A stretch of 53,002 bases of DNA, from contig SVFM01000018.1 of assembly GCA_015056865.1 (NCBI GenBank), positions 1-53,002 on the forward strand. Reading direction: 5' to 3'. The DNA comes from Lachnospiraceae bacterium (GTDB taxonomy: Bacteria; Bacillota; Clostridia; Lachnospirales; Lachnospiraceae). The notes beneath the pieces are model-generated. The model had not been told where the DNA came from, searched no databases, and saw only the letters and a list, made by a program, of their open reading frames with translations. Shown here piece after piece: positions 1 to 8,274 of this stretch. Positions within the stretch are counted from its first letter, which is position 1. The number at the start of each line of letters is the position of its first letter. Made by a program: the position numbers and the translations under genes.

Positions 1-31
1 GTTTTTGATTACCAGGAAATGTTTTACTCAT
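1..31 (-). CDS. 5' end of an unidentified gene (partial)
   Basis: A possible start codon lies at 29-31 on the minus strand, with an AAAGGAG-type ribosome site at 36-42 just upstream. It opens a frame reading MSKTFPGNQK that runs off the left edge of the window. Only ten residues are visible, so no family can be named. The 4-nt spacing between ribosome site and start is short, so this could also be chance. Confidence 0.35.
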   Translation of the reverse strand, partial: MSKTFPGNQK

Positions 32-173
32 AGAACTCCTTTCTGCGCAGACTGGTAACCAATATCATCATAAATCTGTGCAGGAGTAAATTCTACATTT
101 TTTTGGTAAAAAAAGAAAATGAGGTCAGAGAGCGTAGAATTTAGTTTTTTACTTAACGAAATAAAAATATCTC

Positions 174-202
174 TTGCAAGGATTTTGGATTTGTGCTAGA
201 AT
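174..202 (+). promoter_or_regulatory. Sigma-A-type promoter of the radical SAM repair gene
   Basis: TTGCAA (174-179) and TAGAAT (197-202) are separated by 17 nt, and a TG dinucleotide one base before the -10 makes it an extended -10. Predicted transcription would start near 209, which excludes the upstream GTG at 193 as a translation start. Confidence 0.6.
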
Positions 203-209
203 CAAAACA

Positions 210-221
210 GAACATATGTTC
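210..221. promoter_or_regulatory. LexA (SOS) operator candidate
   Basis: The 12-bp perfect palindrome GAACATATGTTC matches the core of the Gram-positive LexA box (CGAAC-N4-GTTCG type); the following G is present and only the leading C is replaced by A. It sits at the predicted transcription start, between the -10 and the ribosome site, where a bound repressor would block initiation. DNA-damage control of the two repair genes downstream is an inference from this site. Confidence 0.65.
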
Positions 222-237
222 GGTAGAAAGGGTGGAA

Positions 238-1587
238 ATGGATTATATAGTAGAGAGTAAGATGACAGCTCTGGAGAAGCTGGGAATATTGAGTGATGCG
301 GCCAAGTACGACGTGGCCTGCACCTCCAGCGGCGTGGACAGGCAGTCTGGCGGTGAGGGTATGGGGAATTGCGTAGCGTCAGGTATCTGCCATAGCTTCA
401 GTGCCGACGGCCGGTGTATTTCTTTACTAAAAATATTACTTACCAATGAATGCATATATGATTGCAAGTACTGTATCAACAGACGGTCCAATGATGTGCC
501 CAGGGCAACCTTTACCCCGGAGGAGGTATGTGATCTCACATTGCAGTTTTATCGGAGGAATTATATAGAGGGCCTGTTTCTGAGTTCCGGTATCCTTCAT
601 AATCCCAACTTCACCATGGAACTGTTGTACAGGTGTCTGTATCTGCTGCGTCATGTGCATGGATTTCAGGGATATATTCATGTGAAGGCTATACCGGGAG
701 CGGATGCCAGGTTGATTCAGATGATTGGATTTTTGGCAGACCGTATGAGCATTAATTTGGAGTTACCCACGGCAGAGGGACTTAGGGTACTGGCGCCCAA
801 TAAGCACAGGAAGACCATTTTGGCCCCCATGCGCCAGATCCAGACCGGTATAACGGAGAATAAGAATGAGATCGTGCTGTACAGAAACGCACCCCATTTC
901 GTACCAGCGGGGCAGTCCACCCAGATGATCATCGGTGCTACCCCGGAAAGTGATTTCCAGATTATGAGCGTGGCAGAAGGGTTATATCAAAAGTTTGCCT
1001 TGAAGAGAGTTTTTTATTCTGCCTTTGTGAAGGTCAACGAGGACAGTACCCTGCCTGCCCTGCCGGAGGGGCCGCCTCTTTTGCGGGAGCATAGGTTATA
1101 TCAGGCAGACTGGTTGCTGCGGTTTTATGGATTTCAGGCAAAGGAGCTTTTGGATGAGAAGCGACCTTACTTTAACGTGTTTTTGGATCCCAAGGAGGAT
1201 TGGGCGGTGCGACATTTGGAACAGTTTCCGGTGGAGATCAATCGGGCTTCCTATGAGATGCTGCTGAGAGTGCCGGGGATCGGCGTAAAGAGTGCACAGC
1301 GCATTGTGCGGGCCAGAAGAACTGCAAGATTGGATTTTGATGCACTGCGCAAGATCGGAGTGGTTTTGAAACGTGCGCTTTATTTCATTACCTGCAGCGG
1401 AAAGACCATGTATCCCATCAAACTGCAGGAGGACTATATCGTACGGAACCTGACGGATGAAAAGGAACGGGTCTCTTTTTCTCATGATGGTATGAGCTAC
1501 AGGCAGATGTCCTTATTTGATGATGGCAGCTTCTGGAGTGCTCCCACTGTTGTGGACCGGCAGCAGGCAATTTTGGGACAGCTTTGA
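238..1587 (+). CDS. Putative DNA modification/repair radical SAM protein (TIGR03916 type)
   Basis: This 449-residue protein has a radical SAM cluster-binding motif CxxxCxxC in CIYDCKYC (Cys72, 76 and 79 counted from the ATG at 238). The N-terminal segment LGILSDAAKYDVACTSSG and the helix-hairpin-helix-like stretch LLRVPGIGVKSAQRIV near residue 340 are typical of the TIGR03916 family, a presumed DNA repair or modification enzyme whose reaction is not established. The ATG at 238 is chosen over the upstream GTG at 193 because AAAGGGTGG lies just before it and because the promoter and LexA-like palindrome cover the region upstream. It is followed 12 nt later by its usual partner gene, so the two probably work together, likely in the SOS response. 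Confidence 0.85.
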   Translation: MDYIVESKMTALEKLGILSDAAKYDVACTSSGVDRQSGGEGMGNCVASGICHSFSADGRCISLLKILLTNECIYDCKYCINRRSNDVPRATFTPEEVCDLTLQFYRRNYIEGLFLSSGILHNPNFTMELLYRCLYLLRHVHGFQGYIHVKAIPGADARLIQMIGFLADRMSINLELPTAEGLRVLAPNKHRKTILAPMRQIQTGITENKNEIVLYRNAPHFVPAGQSTQMIIGATPESDFQIMSVAEGLYQKFALKRVFYSAFVKVNEDSTLPALPEGPPLLREHRLYQADWLLRFYGFQAKELLDEKRPYFNVFLDPKEDWAVRHLEQFPVEINRASYEMLLRVPGIGVKSAQRIVRARRTARLDFDALRKIGVVLKRALYFITCSGKTMYPIKLQEDYIVRNLTDEKERVSFSHDGMSYRQMSLFDDGSFWSAPTVVDRQQAILGQL

Positions 1588-1599
1588 TGGACAGGGATA

Positions 1600-2394
1600 A
1601 TGGAGGATTTGATTGTGGAGGAAATGGTACTGATATGTGAGGATAGTCTGGAGGGGGTGTTCACTGCTATCTATCAAGTGTATGCCGGGCATCTGCAGGA
1701 GAAACCGGTGCGGATCCAGACATGTGAGGATGAAAATTATAAATTGTTTGTACAGTATATTCATGTGGATACAGATGTGACCAAAGCAGTCAAGGTCATG
1801 CGAACCTTGCGGCAGAGGTTTGGTGAGGATGTGTATAAGGATCTGTGCATGGCATTGGCTGCGGAGGATATCGATAAGGCGCAGGCGGTGTACAGAACTG
1901 TGGCATGGGGGCTTAAGCACACACAGGAGGGAAGAAGGGGGCGGATCATGGATCATCTGGCGGATCCTTATGTGCGCAAGGTGATGGAGCTTAGCCGCAG
2001 AGCCAATAATGAGCTACTTCATATGCGCGGATTTTTACGTTTTCAGGAGCTGGAGCAGGGTATGCTGTTTGCAAGGATCGGTCCTCGGGATAATATTTTG
2101 GCCATGCTGACCCCTCATTTTGCAGACAGGCTGTCTGCAGAGAATTTTATAATCTATGATGACAAACGCAACGTGGCGGCAGTGCATCCCATCGGCAAAG
2201 AGTGGTATATGGTGTCCGATGTGGACAAAATTATGGAGGGATTGGAAGGGCGGTATTCCACGCAGGAGAAGAGGTATCAGGAACTATTCCGTTATTTTTG
2301 TCATAAGATAAGCATAACTGATAGAAAAAATCTGGATCTGCAGAGAAATATGCTGCCCCTGAGATTCCGAAAATACATGGTGGAATTTATGTGA
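1600..2394 (+). CDS. TIGR03915-type DNA metabolism protein (DUF4130), partner of the radical SAM protein
   Basis: This 264-residue protein resembles the family that is found directly next to TIGR03916 radical SAM proteins and carries a C-terminal DUF4130-like domain (here with YMVSDVDKIMEG and a conserved-looking RYSTQEKRYQELFRYF stretch). Its biochemical role is unknown, but pairing with the upstream gene over a 12-nt gap indicates one transcription unit. Two starts are possible: ATG 1600, or ATG 1624, which opens MVLICEDSLEGVFTAIY and fits the usual family N-terminus better but has GGAGG only 2 nt away. I keep the longer form. Confidence 0.8.
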   Translation: MEDLIVEEMVLICEDSLEGVFTAIYQVYAGHLQEKPVRIQTCEDENYKLFVQYIHVDTDVTKAVKVMRTLRQRFGEDVYKDLCMALAAEDIDKAQAVYRTVAWGLKHTQEGRRGRIMDHLADPYVRKVMELSRRANNELLHMRGFLRFQELEQGMLFARIGPRDNILAMLTPHFADRLSAENFIIYDDKRNVAAVHPIGKEWYMVSDVDKIMEGLEGRYSTQEKRYQELFRYFCHKISITDRKNLDLQRNMLPLRFRKYMVEFM

Positions 2395-2453
2395 TCCTAT
2401 CGCAGTTTAACGGCAAACAGCTACAAATTCTTACGTAAATAGCAAAAAAGTAC

Positions 2454-2481
2454 TTTACAACCAAAAGGAATTGGGTATAAT
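2454..2481 (+). promoter_or_regulatory. Sigma-A promoter for the HPr-like gene
   Basis: TTTACA (2454-2459) and a perfect TATAAT (2476-2481) are 16 nt apart, in the 140-nt gap after the repair pair. This separates the HPr-like and helicase genes from the repair transcript. Confidence 0.65.
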
Positions 2482-2534
2482 ATACATCAACAGTCTAAAA
2501 GCAATGTTTGTAAATGAAGAAAGGGTGTATTGTT

Positions 2535-2759
2535 ATGGAGCGTAAGATTAAGTTGACCCAGGATAAAGTGGATCACTTTATTGCAATAACCTCGCAGTGT
2601 GATTTTGACATTGATATTGCTTACAACAGGTATGTTGTGGATGCCAAGTCTTTTCTTGGTGTTTACAGTATGGATTTTTCCAAGGTGTTGACGGTCCGAT
2701 ATGACGGTTATGATGCCAAGTTGGAAGAATTACTCAAAGCCAATGAAATTGCCTGTTAA
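2535..2759 (+). CDS. HPr-like protein lacking the phospho-histidine
   Basis: The 74-residue product has the HPr fold signature in its second half (VVDAKSFLGVYSMDF, equivalent to the DAKSILGVMSL segment of HPr), including the serine that HPr kinase modifies (Ser39 here). The HARP active-site motif of HPr is absent; the matching stretch reads DKVDHFIAI. It therefore should not carry phosphate in the PTS chain and is closer in logic to Crh, the regulatory HPr paralogue of Bacillus. The ATG at 2535 is preferred to the one at 2514 because GAAGAAAGGG lies upstream of it. It is followed after 29 nt by the helicase gene. Its regulatory role is an inference. Confidence 0.7.
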   Translation: MERKIKLTQDKVDHFIAITSQCDFDIDIAYNRYVVDAKSFLGVYSMDFSKVLTVRYDGYDAKLEELLKANEIAC

Positions 2760-2788
2760 AGACAAAGAGAAGAAATAGACTCCCTGCC

Positions 2789-5329
2789 ATGGATATTGTA
2801 TTACATGACAGGGAGTTTTTGAATGAGGAGCGGAAATTGAACAAAGCAGAAATTCGTATATCTGTCAGGGAACTGGTAGAGTTTATTTTGCGTTCCGGTG
2901 ATATAGACAATCGTCGGCTTGGAGCACCGGAAAATGCAATGCAGGAGGGCAGCAGGATACATCGTATGATCCAACGGCTTATGGGGCCGGACTACGCTTC
3001 GGAGGTGTTTTTGCGCTACCGATATGAAACGGAGCGGTATATTTTGACCATAGAGGGCCGGGCAGACGGTATCTTTACGGAGAAAACCCAGGAAATACGC
3101 ATGGTACCCCAGCTGCAGGACGGCGAAATGGTGGTTTCGGCCCAGGAAGAGCGAGTAACAATAGATGAGATCAAGGGTACGTATAGGGCTTTGGAGAAGA
3201 TCAAGGCGCCTCAGCCTGTGCATCTGGCACAGGCAAAGATTTATGCATATATTTATGGGATCCAGCAGGAACTGAGCGAAGTGCGGGTGCGCATGATCTA
3301 CTGTCATATAGAAACAGAGGAACGAAAGGTATTTCTGGAAGAGTTTACTATGTTTCAGTTGCGCCAGTGGTTTGAGCAGATCATGCAAGAATATAAAAAG
3401 TGGGCTGATTATGAGAGTGAATGGCGGGCCATCAGGCAAGCCTCCATTAAGGCTATGCAGTTTCCTTTTGCATACAGAGAGGGACAGCGTGAACTGGTAA
3501 AATATGTTTATCAGACAATTTATCATAAGCGCAAGTTATTTGTAGAAGCACCTACCGGTGTGGGAAAGACAATTTCAACAGTGTTTCCGTCCATAAAAGC
3601 CATGGCGGAAGGTATGGGGGACAAGTTGTTTTATCTGACTGCTAAAACCATAACACGGACAGTAGCAGAAAAAACATTTGATGTCCTTAGGGATAGGGGA
3701 CTACAGTTTAAAAGCGTGATCATCACGGCAAAAGAAAAAATCTGTTTTATGGAGGAGACGGAATGTAATCCGGAACATTGTCCCTATGCCAAGGGTCATT
3801 TTGATCGGATCAATGCTGCCATTTATGATCTATTGACCAATTGTCACAGTTTTTCCAGGGTGAATATCGAGGAGTATGCCCGCAAACATAAGGTTTGTCC
3901 ATTTGAATTTTGTCTTGATATGAGTCTTTTTGCAGATGGTATTATCTGTGATTATAATTATGTGTTTGACCCCCATGTGTACCTGAAAAGGTTTTTTGGG
4001 GAGGGAACCGATGGGAAATATATTTTTCTGGTGGATGAAGCCCATAACTTGTTGGATCGGGGCAGAGAGATGTACAGCGCGCTACTTTGCAAAGAAGATT
4101 TTATGTTGCTGGCAAAGCATGTAAAAGAAGCCGGGGAAAAGTCTATGTCCAGGATCAGGGATTATGCCCCCAGTTTGGAGAAACAGCTGGAAAAGTGTAA
4201 TAAGGAACTTCTGTTGTTAAAGCGGGAGTGTGATAAGATGCAGGTTGTGGAATATATTGATCCTTTTGTACACGCGCTGACCACGCTTGCTTCTACCATG
4301 GATAAGTACCTGGATGAGTATGATGACAGTGCAGTCAGGCCTGAAATATTGGACTTTTACTTTGAAATCACGCATTTTCTGGACATTTATGAGAGGATAG
4401 ATGACAAGTATGTCATATACACACAGTTGGCGGAAGAAGGACAATTTATCCTGAAATTATTGTGTGTTGATCCTTCTGTTAACCTGCGAGAATGTATGGC
4501 ACGAGGTCGAAGCAGCATTTTGTTTTCGGCCACTTTGCTTCCCATTCAATATTATAAGAAGTTGCTTGGTGGAAAGCAGGAAGATTATGAGGTGTATGCA
4601 AAGTCCATTTTTGATCCGGAAAGAAGAGCCTTGTATATTGGAACTGATGTCACAAGTAAGTACACCAGACGATCTGAGGAGGAATATTTCAATATAGCTG
4701 CGTACATTGATGAGATTGTAAAAAACCGGCATGGTAATTACATGGTCTTTTTCCCTTCTCATGCTTTTTTGGAGAAAGTTTATAACTGCTATATGGAGCA
4801 TTTTTCTGATGAGACCAGAGAATGTATTGTACAGGAAGATTACATGGATGAGGTGTCCAGAGAGGCATTTTTGGCCAGGTTTGCAGGAAATCCGGATTGT
4901 GATTTCTCAGATATCATTCAGATGGACGTGGAGATAGAGGACAAGATTCTGATCGGGTTTTGTGTGATGGGAGGCATTTTTGGAGAAGGGATCGATCTGA
5001 AGGAGGATAGTCTGATCGGGGTGATCATAGTTGGCACGGGTCTGCCTCAGGTATGCTATGAGAGGGAGATTTTTAAGGAATATTTTGATGCCCAGGGCGA
5101 GAATGGATTTGATTATGCTTATCGATATCCCGGCATGAACAAGGTATTACAGGCAGCAGGGAGGGTAATAAGGACTGTGAATGATGTGGGGATCATTGCA
5201 TTGTTGGATGAGCGATTCCTTCAGGCATCCTATCAGCGTATGTTTCCCAGGGAGTGGGAAAACTACGAAGTAGTGACACGAGGAGGAATCGCAAAGAGGA
5301 TAGAACGCTTTTGGGATGCCTGGTTGTAG
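2789..5329 (+). CDS. Rad3/DinG-type ATP-dependent DNA helicase with N-terminal PD-(D/E)XK nuclease domain
   Basis: The 846-residue protein combines two modules. Residues 50-160 carry nuclease motifs of the Cas4/RecB type: GRADG with Asp93, IDEIKG with Glu127 and Lys129, then QAKIYAY. The helicase follows, with Walker A APTGVGKT (254-261), a DEAH box in LVDEAHNL (416-419), and a cysteine group (319, 326, 331, 370, 375) where XPD/DinG helicases bind a 4Fe-4S cluster. The C-terminal motif QAAGRVIRT is motif VI. It should unwind DNA 5' to 3' and probably cut it, in repair or processing of recombination intermediates. It shares a transcript with the HPr-like gene; this family is common in Lachnospiraceae. 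No LexA box is seen directly in front. Confidence 0.88.
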   Translation: MDIVLHDREFLNEERKLNKAEIRISVRELVEFILRSGDIDNRRLGAPENAMQEGSRIHRMIQRLMGPDYASEVFLRYRYETERYILTIEGRADGIFTEKTQEIRMVPQLQDGEMVVSAQEERVTIDEIKGTYRALEKIKAPQPVHLAQAKIYAYIYGIQQELSEVRVRMIYCHIETEERKVFLEEFTMFQLRQWFEQIMQEYKKWADYESEWRAIRQASIKAMQFPFAYREGQRELVKYVYQTIYHKRKLFVEAPTGVGKTISTVFPSIKAMAEGMGDKLFYLTAKTITRTVAEKTFDVLRDRGLQFKSVIITAKEKICFMEETECNPEHCPYAKGHFDRINAAIYDLLTNCHSFSRVNIEEYARKHKVCPFEFCLDMSLFADGIICDYNYVFDPHVYLKRFFGEGTDGKYIFLVDEAHNLLDRGREMYSALLCKEDFMLLAKHVKEAGEKSMSRIRDYAPSLEKQLEKCNKELLLLKRECDKMQVVEYIDPFVHALTTLASTMDKYLDEYDDSAVRPEILDFYFEITHFLDIYERIDDKYVIYTQLAEEGQFILKLLCVDPSVNLRECMARGRSSILFSATLLPIQYYKKLLGGKQEDYEVYAKSIFDPERRALYIGTDVTSKYTRRSEEEYFNIAAYIDEIVKNRHGNYMVFFPSHAFLEKVYNCYMEHFSDETRECIVQEDYMDEVSREAFLARFAGNPDCDFSDIIQMDVEIEDKILIGFCVMGGIFGEGIDLKEDSLIGVIIVGTGLPQVCYEREIFKEYFDAQGENGFDYAYRYPGMNKVLQAAGRVIRTVNDVGIIALLDERFLQASYQRMFPREWENYEVVTRGGIAKRIERFWDAWL

Positions 5330-5341
5330 GCCGGGGCCTTC

Positions 5342-6265
5342 CTATGCCAGGTCCTCCATAAAGATAAACTCGTAACCTGCCTCATGGAGCATTCTGCCCA
5401 TTGTAAATATTTTTTCTGCATAGTCCGGCTGATAAGCAAAGTAATCAGGGTAGAAATACTGCTCATGGTTTCCGATATTGATATATTCTTGTCCAATTAG
5501 TTTGTTCAAATCATTTGTAATTGTTTCTGTGTTGCACAAGTTTAATACCAGATGAGCAGAATTATTAAAGTGCATACCTGTTTCTGGGTCTTGATAGGTA
5601 TCGCAGGTTTGATTGATCTTTTGGTATTGTTCTGAACTGAGGTGATTGTAGCCACAGATGGAACGGGTAATTGCCTTATCATAAGTGGATCTGGTAAACA
5701 GGCAGGTTTCCGGCTTTTTGTTGTGGAGAAGGCGGTTGGCGTGGCCGTAAGGCAAAGAAGAGGCATCGCCATCATAGGGTATTTTTTCTCCCCAGGTTGC
5801 ATAGGTTACTTTGACACCGCAATCCCGCAGGGCAAGTACCCCTTCCTTACTGATAGGGGCCCAGTGAGGAACGATGGCCCATGCGATGGAGGAGTTACCC
5901 GCAAATCTGCGGATCTGGTTTACAATCAGATTGAAATTATTTTTTACCAAGTTATAGTCTGCATTCACATAAGGATAATCAGGGAATTCCTCCTTGGAGT
6001 GGAAAGCTAATTTTAGCCAGTCGGAGGAAGCTACCCATTCTGCCTTATAGGCATCGGTCATTTCTGACAGAGAAAAATCATCGTCACCATAAAAAAAGCT
6101 GGTTCTGTAGAAAACATTGAGCTGTGTCTTTACACCATATTCTTCATGTGCAGTCTTGAGGGCCCCCAGAAAAGGGTGATCGAACATGGAGACAGGGCGC
6201 TGGCGCGTCAGATCCCGAAACAGCCAAATCACATCATCAATAAAAAATTGTACTTTCTTTTTCAC
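5342..6265 (-). CDS. Polysaccharide-deacetylase-like (NodB superfamily) protein
   Basis: The 307-residue product begins MKKKVQFFIDDVIWLFRDLT when read from the GTG at 6265. A paired Asp after a hydrophobic strand (FFIDDV), the strand/turn pattern (AWAIVPHWAP, VTYATWGEKIPYD) and a late NIGNHEQYF motif suggest a TIM-barrel-like NodB deacetylase relative acting on glycans, but the canonical histidine pair is not clear, so catalysis is unproven. I chose GTG because the promoter's expected start lies at about 6284, leaving a 19-nt leader with AGAAAGGATGGG as ribosome site; longer forms would begin inside the promoter. It stands alone, converging on the helicase gene with a 12-nt gap and no clear terminator between them. 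Confidence 0.6.
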   Translation of the reverse strand: MKKKVQFFIDDVIWLFRDLTRQRPVSMFDHPFLGALKTAHEEYGVKTQLNVFYRTSFFYGDDDFSLSEMTDAYKAEWVASSDWLKLAFHSKEEFPDYPYVNADYNLVKNNFNLIVNQIRRFAGNSSIAWAIVPHWAPISKEGVLALRDCGVKVTYATWGEKIPYDGDASSLPYGHANRLLHNKKPETCLFTRSTYDKAITRSICGYNHLSSEQYQKINQTCDTYQDPETGMHFNNSAHLVLNLCNTETITNDLNKLIGQEYINIGNHEQYFYPDYFAYQPDYAEKIFTMGRMLHEAGYEFIFMEDLA

Positions 6266-6290
6266 GATATATCCCATCCTTTCTAGTGCC

Positions 6291-6318
6291 ATTATAGCAT
6301 TTTCTATCAAAGATTCAA
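6291..6318 (-). promoter_or_regulatory. Promoter of the deacetylase-like gene
   Basis: On the minus strand TTGAAT (6313-6318) and a perfect TATAAT (6291-6296) are 16 nt apart. The short leader that follows fixes the GTG at 6265 as the likely start. Confidence 0.6.
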
Positions 6319-6438
6319 TAAAGTTATGTTTCAAAATCGCACTGTTTTGTAGGATAGGGTTACATAATTTTATCTGTCAATTCTGTAATTATTTTATACA
6401 AAAGGGGACATGACATTCATTTTTCATCGTTTGTCACG

Positions 6439-6560
6439 TGTGGAAATCCAAAAATGACACAGATGTTTTATGTGGATAAGTATGTGGAAACTGTGGATTT
6501 CTCAAAAAAAGTCTCTCAAAAGCGACACAGATACCTATTTTTCAACAAAAAGCGACATTG
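6439..6560. repeat. Cluster of short repeats, possible relic of a transposon end
   Basis: Two kinds of repeat interleave in this AT-rich gap of 440 nt. AAAATGACACAGAT (6451-6464), AAAAGCGACACAGAT (6518-6532) and AAAAAGCGACATTG (6547-6560) are related direct repeats ending in GACA, as in the multi-repeat ends of IS21-like elements. TGTGGATAA (6471-6479) is a perfect DnaA-box sequence, with near copies at 6439, 6483 and 6492. No transposase lies nearby. The rest of the gap, to the promoter at 6642, shows nothing recognisable. Confidence 0.45.
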
Positions 6561-6641
6561 CATGATAAGATGCAAAAATACCGGAGTAGTCAATATTGTT
6601 ATGTAAATGTCTTTGGAATTATCTCCAAACCATAGAAGATG

Positions 6642-6670
6642 TGGACAGTATGTAAATTTTCATCTATAAT
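6642..6670 (+). promoter_or_regulatory. Sigma-A promoter of the PIG-L gene
   Basis: TGGACA (6642-6647) and a perfect TATAAT (6665-6670) are 17 nt apart, 36 nt before the start codon. Confidence 0.65.
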
Positions 6671-6705
6671 AATTTTAGGTTGTACTAAGAGAGGATGAGA
6701 CAAAC

Positions 6706-8169
6706 ATGAAAGGCTGCAGAATATTTTGGACAGGAGTGTTATTCGGTTTGTGGTTGTTTGCAGGACAGGCAGTCCGGGCGGAAGAAATAGAAGGAAACTA
6801 TGTGCTGTCAGATGGACAGGAGCTGGTGCAGTTGACCGATGGTGATTATAGTACAGGATATAAATTCAAAGAAGAAGACGTGCTGACCATCACACCTGCT
6901 GGGGACAGAGAGATCCGGGGCGTTTATGTTCTGTGGGACAGTCCCGTGAAGCCATGGGAACTGGAGACCTCAGAGGGCAAAATTTCTTGCGGAGAAAATG
7001 GGTTTTTGCATGAATATGTGCCCTTGGAGAATGGATATAGTGAGTTGAAGCTTCACATGCCTGAGGGCGGAGCAAGGATTTGTGAGATACATATCTTTGA
7101 GGAAGGAGAATTGCCGGACTGGGTACAGGTATGGCAGCCCCCCTGCGAAAAGGCAGATATTATCATGGTATCTTCCCACGCAGATGATGAGATACTGTTT
7201 TTTGGCGGGATCATTCCCACTTATTATGTGGGGCAGGGGGCTAAGGTACAGGTCATTTATATGACCGAGTATTGGACAGGACAAAAGGTGCGTGAGCATG
7301 AAAAGCTGGACGGGCTCTGGGCATCGGGACTTGACATCTATCCGGTTTGCGGTAATTTCAAGGATGTGTATTCAGAGAATTTGGAGCAGGCCATGAAACA
7401 GTATGACACGGAGGCAATGGTGGATTATCTGGTGGAACAGTTCCGGCGTTTTAGGCCCCAGGTGGTAGTCAGCCATGATATAGACGGGGAATATGGCCAT
7501 GGTTTTCATATGTTGACCAGCAAAGTGGTCAGGGATGCTGTGGAGGCAGCACCTTTGGCGGAGCACCATGAGGCATCGGTACAGACTTATGGTACTTGGG
7601 ATGTGCCTAAGACCTATCTGCACCTTTATGAGGAAAATGAGATTTTTTTGGATCTGCGGAGCCCGATAGAGGGGATGGATGGAAGAACAGCCTTAGAGGT
7701 GGCCACAGAGGCCTACAAGCAGCATAAATCTCAGCAGTGGTGCTGGTTTTATGTGTCTGATGATTATAAGTACAGCTGTGCAAGGTTTGGGCTGTATCGC
7801 ACAACGGTAGGTGAGGACACTGGGGATGACATGTTGGAAAATATCGTCACTTACCAAGAGCAGGAGCGTCAGGAGGCCGAACGGTTAGAACAGGAAAGTC
7901 AGGAGGCAGAACGCCTTAAGCAGGAACGCTTGGAGGCCGAACGTCTGGAAGCAGAGCGCCAGGAGGCAGAACGCCTTGAGCAGGAACGTCTGGAGGCGGA
8001 GCGCTTGGAGGCCGAACGTCAGGAGGCCCAGCGTCTGGAAGCTGAACGTTTGCAACAGGAAAAAGAACGAAGAAACAGGGTGATTCTTTATAGCGGATGT
8101 GCACTATTCTTTGTGGCAGGGGGTATCGTAGGAGGTGTTTTGCTACGACGAAAAAATAAGTGTTTGTAA
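6706..8169 (+). CDS. Secreted, C-terminally anchored PIG-L family deacetylase with coiled-coil stalk
   Basis: The 487-residue protein starts with a signal peptide ([16 protein letters not shown]) and has the PIG-L/LmbE zinc motif SSHADDE near residue 153 and the partner GEYGHGFHM near 262, which marks a zinc-dependent N-deacetylase of GlcNAc-type substrates. Residues about 385-450 are a highly charged repeat built of [14 protein letters not shown] units, predicted as a long coiled coil, followed by one transmembrane helix and an RRKNK tail. The catalytic domain would thus be held outside the cell on a stalk anchored at its C-terminus. The natural substrate is not visible; cell-wall or mucin amino sugars are plausible. 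The next gene (carB) has its own promoter. Confidence 0.82.
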   Translation: MKGCRIFWTGVLFGLWLFAGQAVRAEEIEGNYVLSDGQELVQLTDGDYSTGYKFKEEDVLTITPAGDREIRGVYVLWDSPVKPWELETSEGKISCGENGFLHEYVPLENGYSELKLHMPEGGARICEIHIFEEGELPDWVQVWQPPCEKADIIMVSSHADDEILFFGGIIPTYYVGQGAKVQVIYMTEYWTGQKVREHEKLDGLWASGLDIYPVCGNFKDVYSENLEQAMKQYDTEAMVDYLVEQFRRFRPQVVVSHDIDGEYGHGFHMLTSKVVRDAVEAAPLAEHHEASVQTYGTWDVPKTYLHLYEENEIFLDLRSPIEGMDGRTALEVATEAYKQHKSQQWCWFYVSDDYKYSCARFGLYRTTVGEDTGDDMLENIVTYQEQERQEAERLEQESQEAERLKQERLEAERLEAERQEAERLEQERLEAERLEAERQEAQRLEAERLQQEKERRNRVILYSGCALFFVAGGIVGGVLLRRKNKCL

Positions 8170-8186
8170 TTTAGTGATAATTCATG

Positions 8187-8238
8187 TATAATGTGCAAGA
8201 TGTCCGAATTGACAGTTCGGGTTATATAGTGATAAAAT
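8187..8238 (+). promoter_or_regulatory. Promoter region of carB with inverted repeat
   Basis: The stronger promoter is TTGACA (8209-8214), 18 nt, TAAAAT (8233-8238). A second candidate upstream uses TTGTAA (8164-8169) and TATAAT (8187-8192) with 17 nt spacing. The inverted repeat CCGAA-N7-TTCGG straddles the -35 of the stronger promoter and could be an operator. No PyrR-type attenuator is evident in the short leader. Confidence 0.55.
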
Positions 8239-8274
8239 GAGCAAAGCAGAATTTATGTCAGGAGGGATTTTTTC

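Noticed and set aside
193..237. Longer start (GTG) for the radical SAM protein
   Set aside because: The -10 box and LexA-like palindrome overlap this stretch, and the ATG at 238 has a good ribosome site.
6471..6500. Chromosome replication origin
   Set aside because: DnaA-box-like words are present, but dnaA, dnaN, rpmH and a large AT-rich unwinding region are absent.
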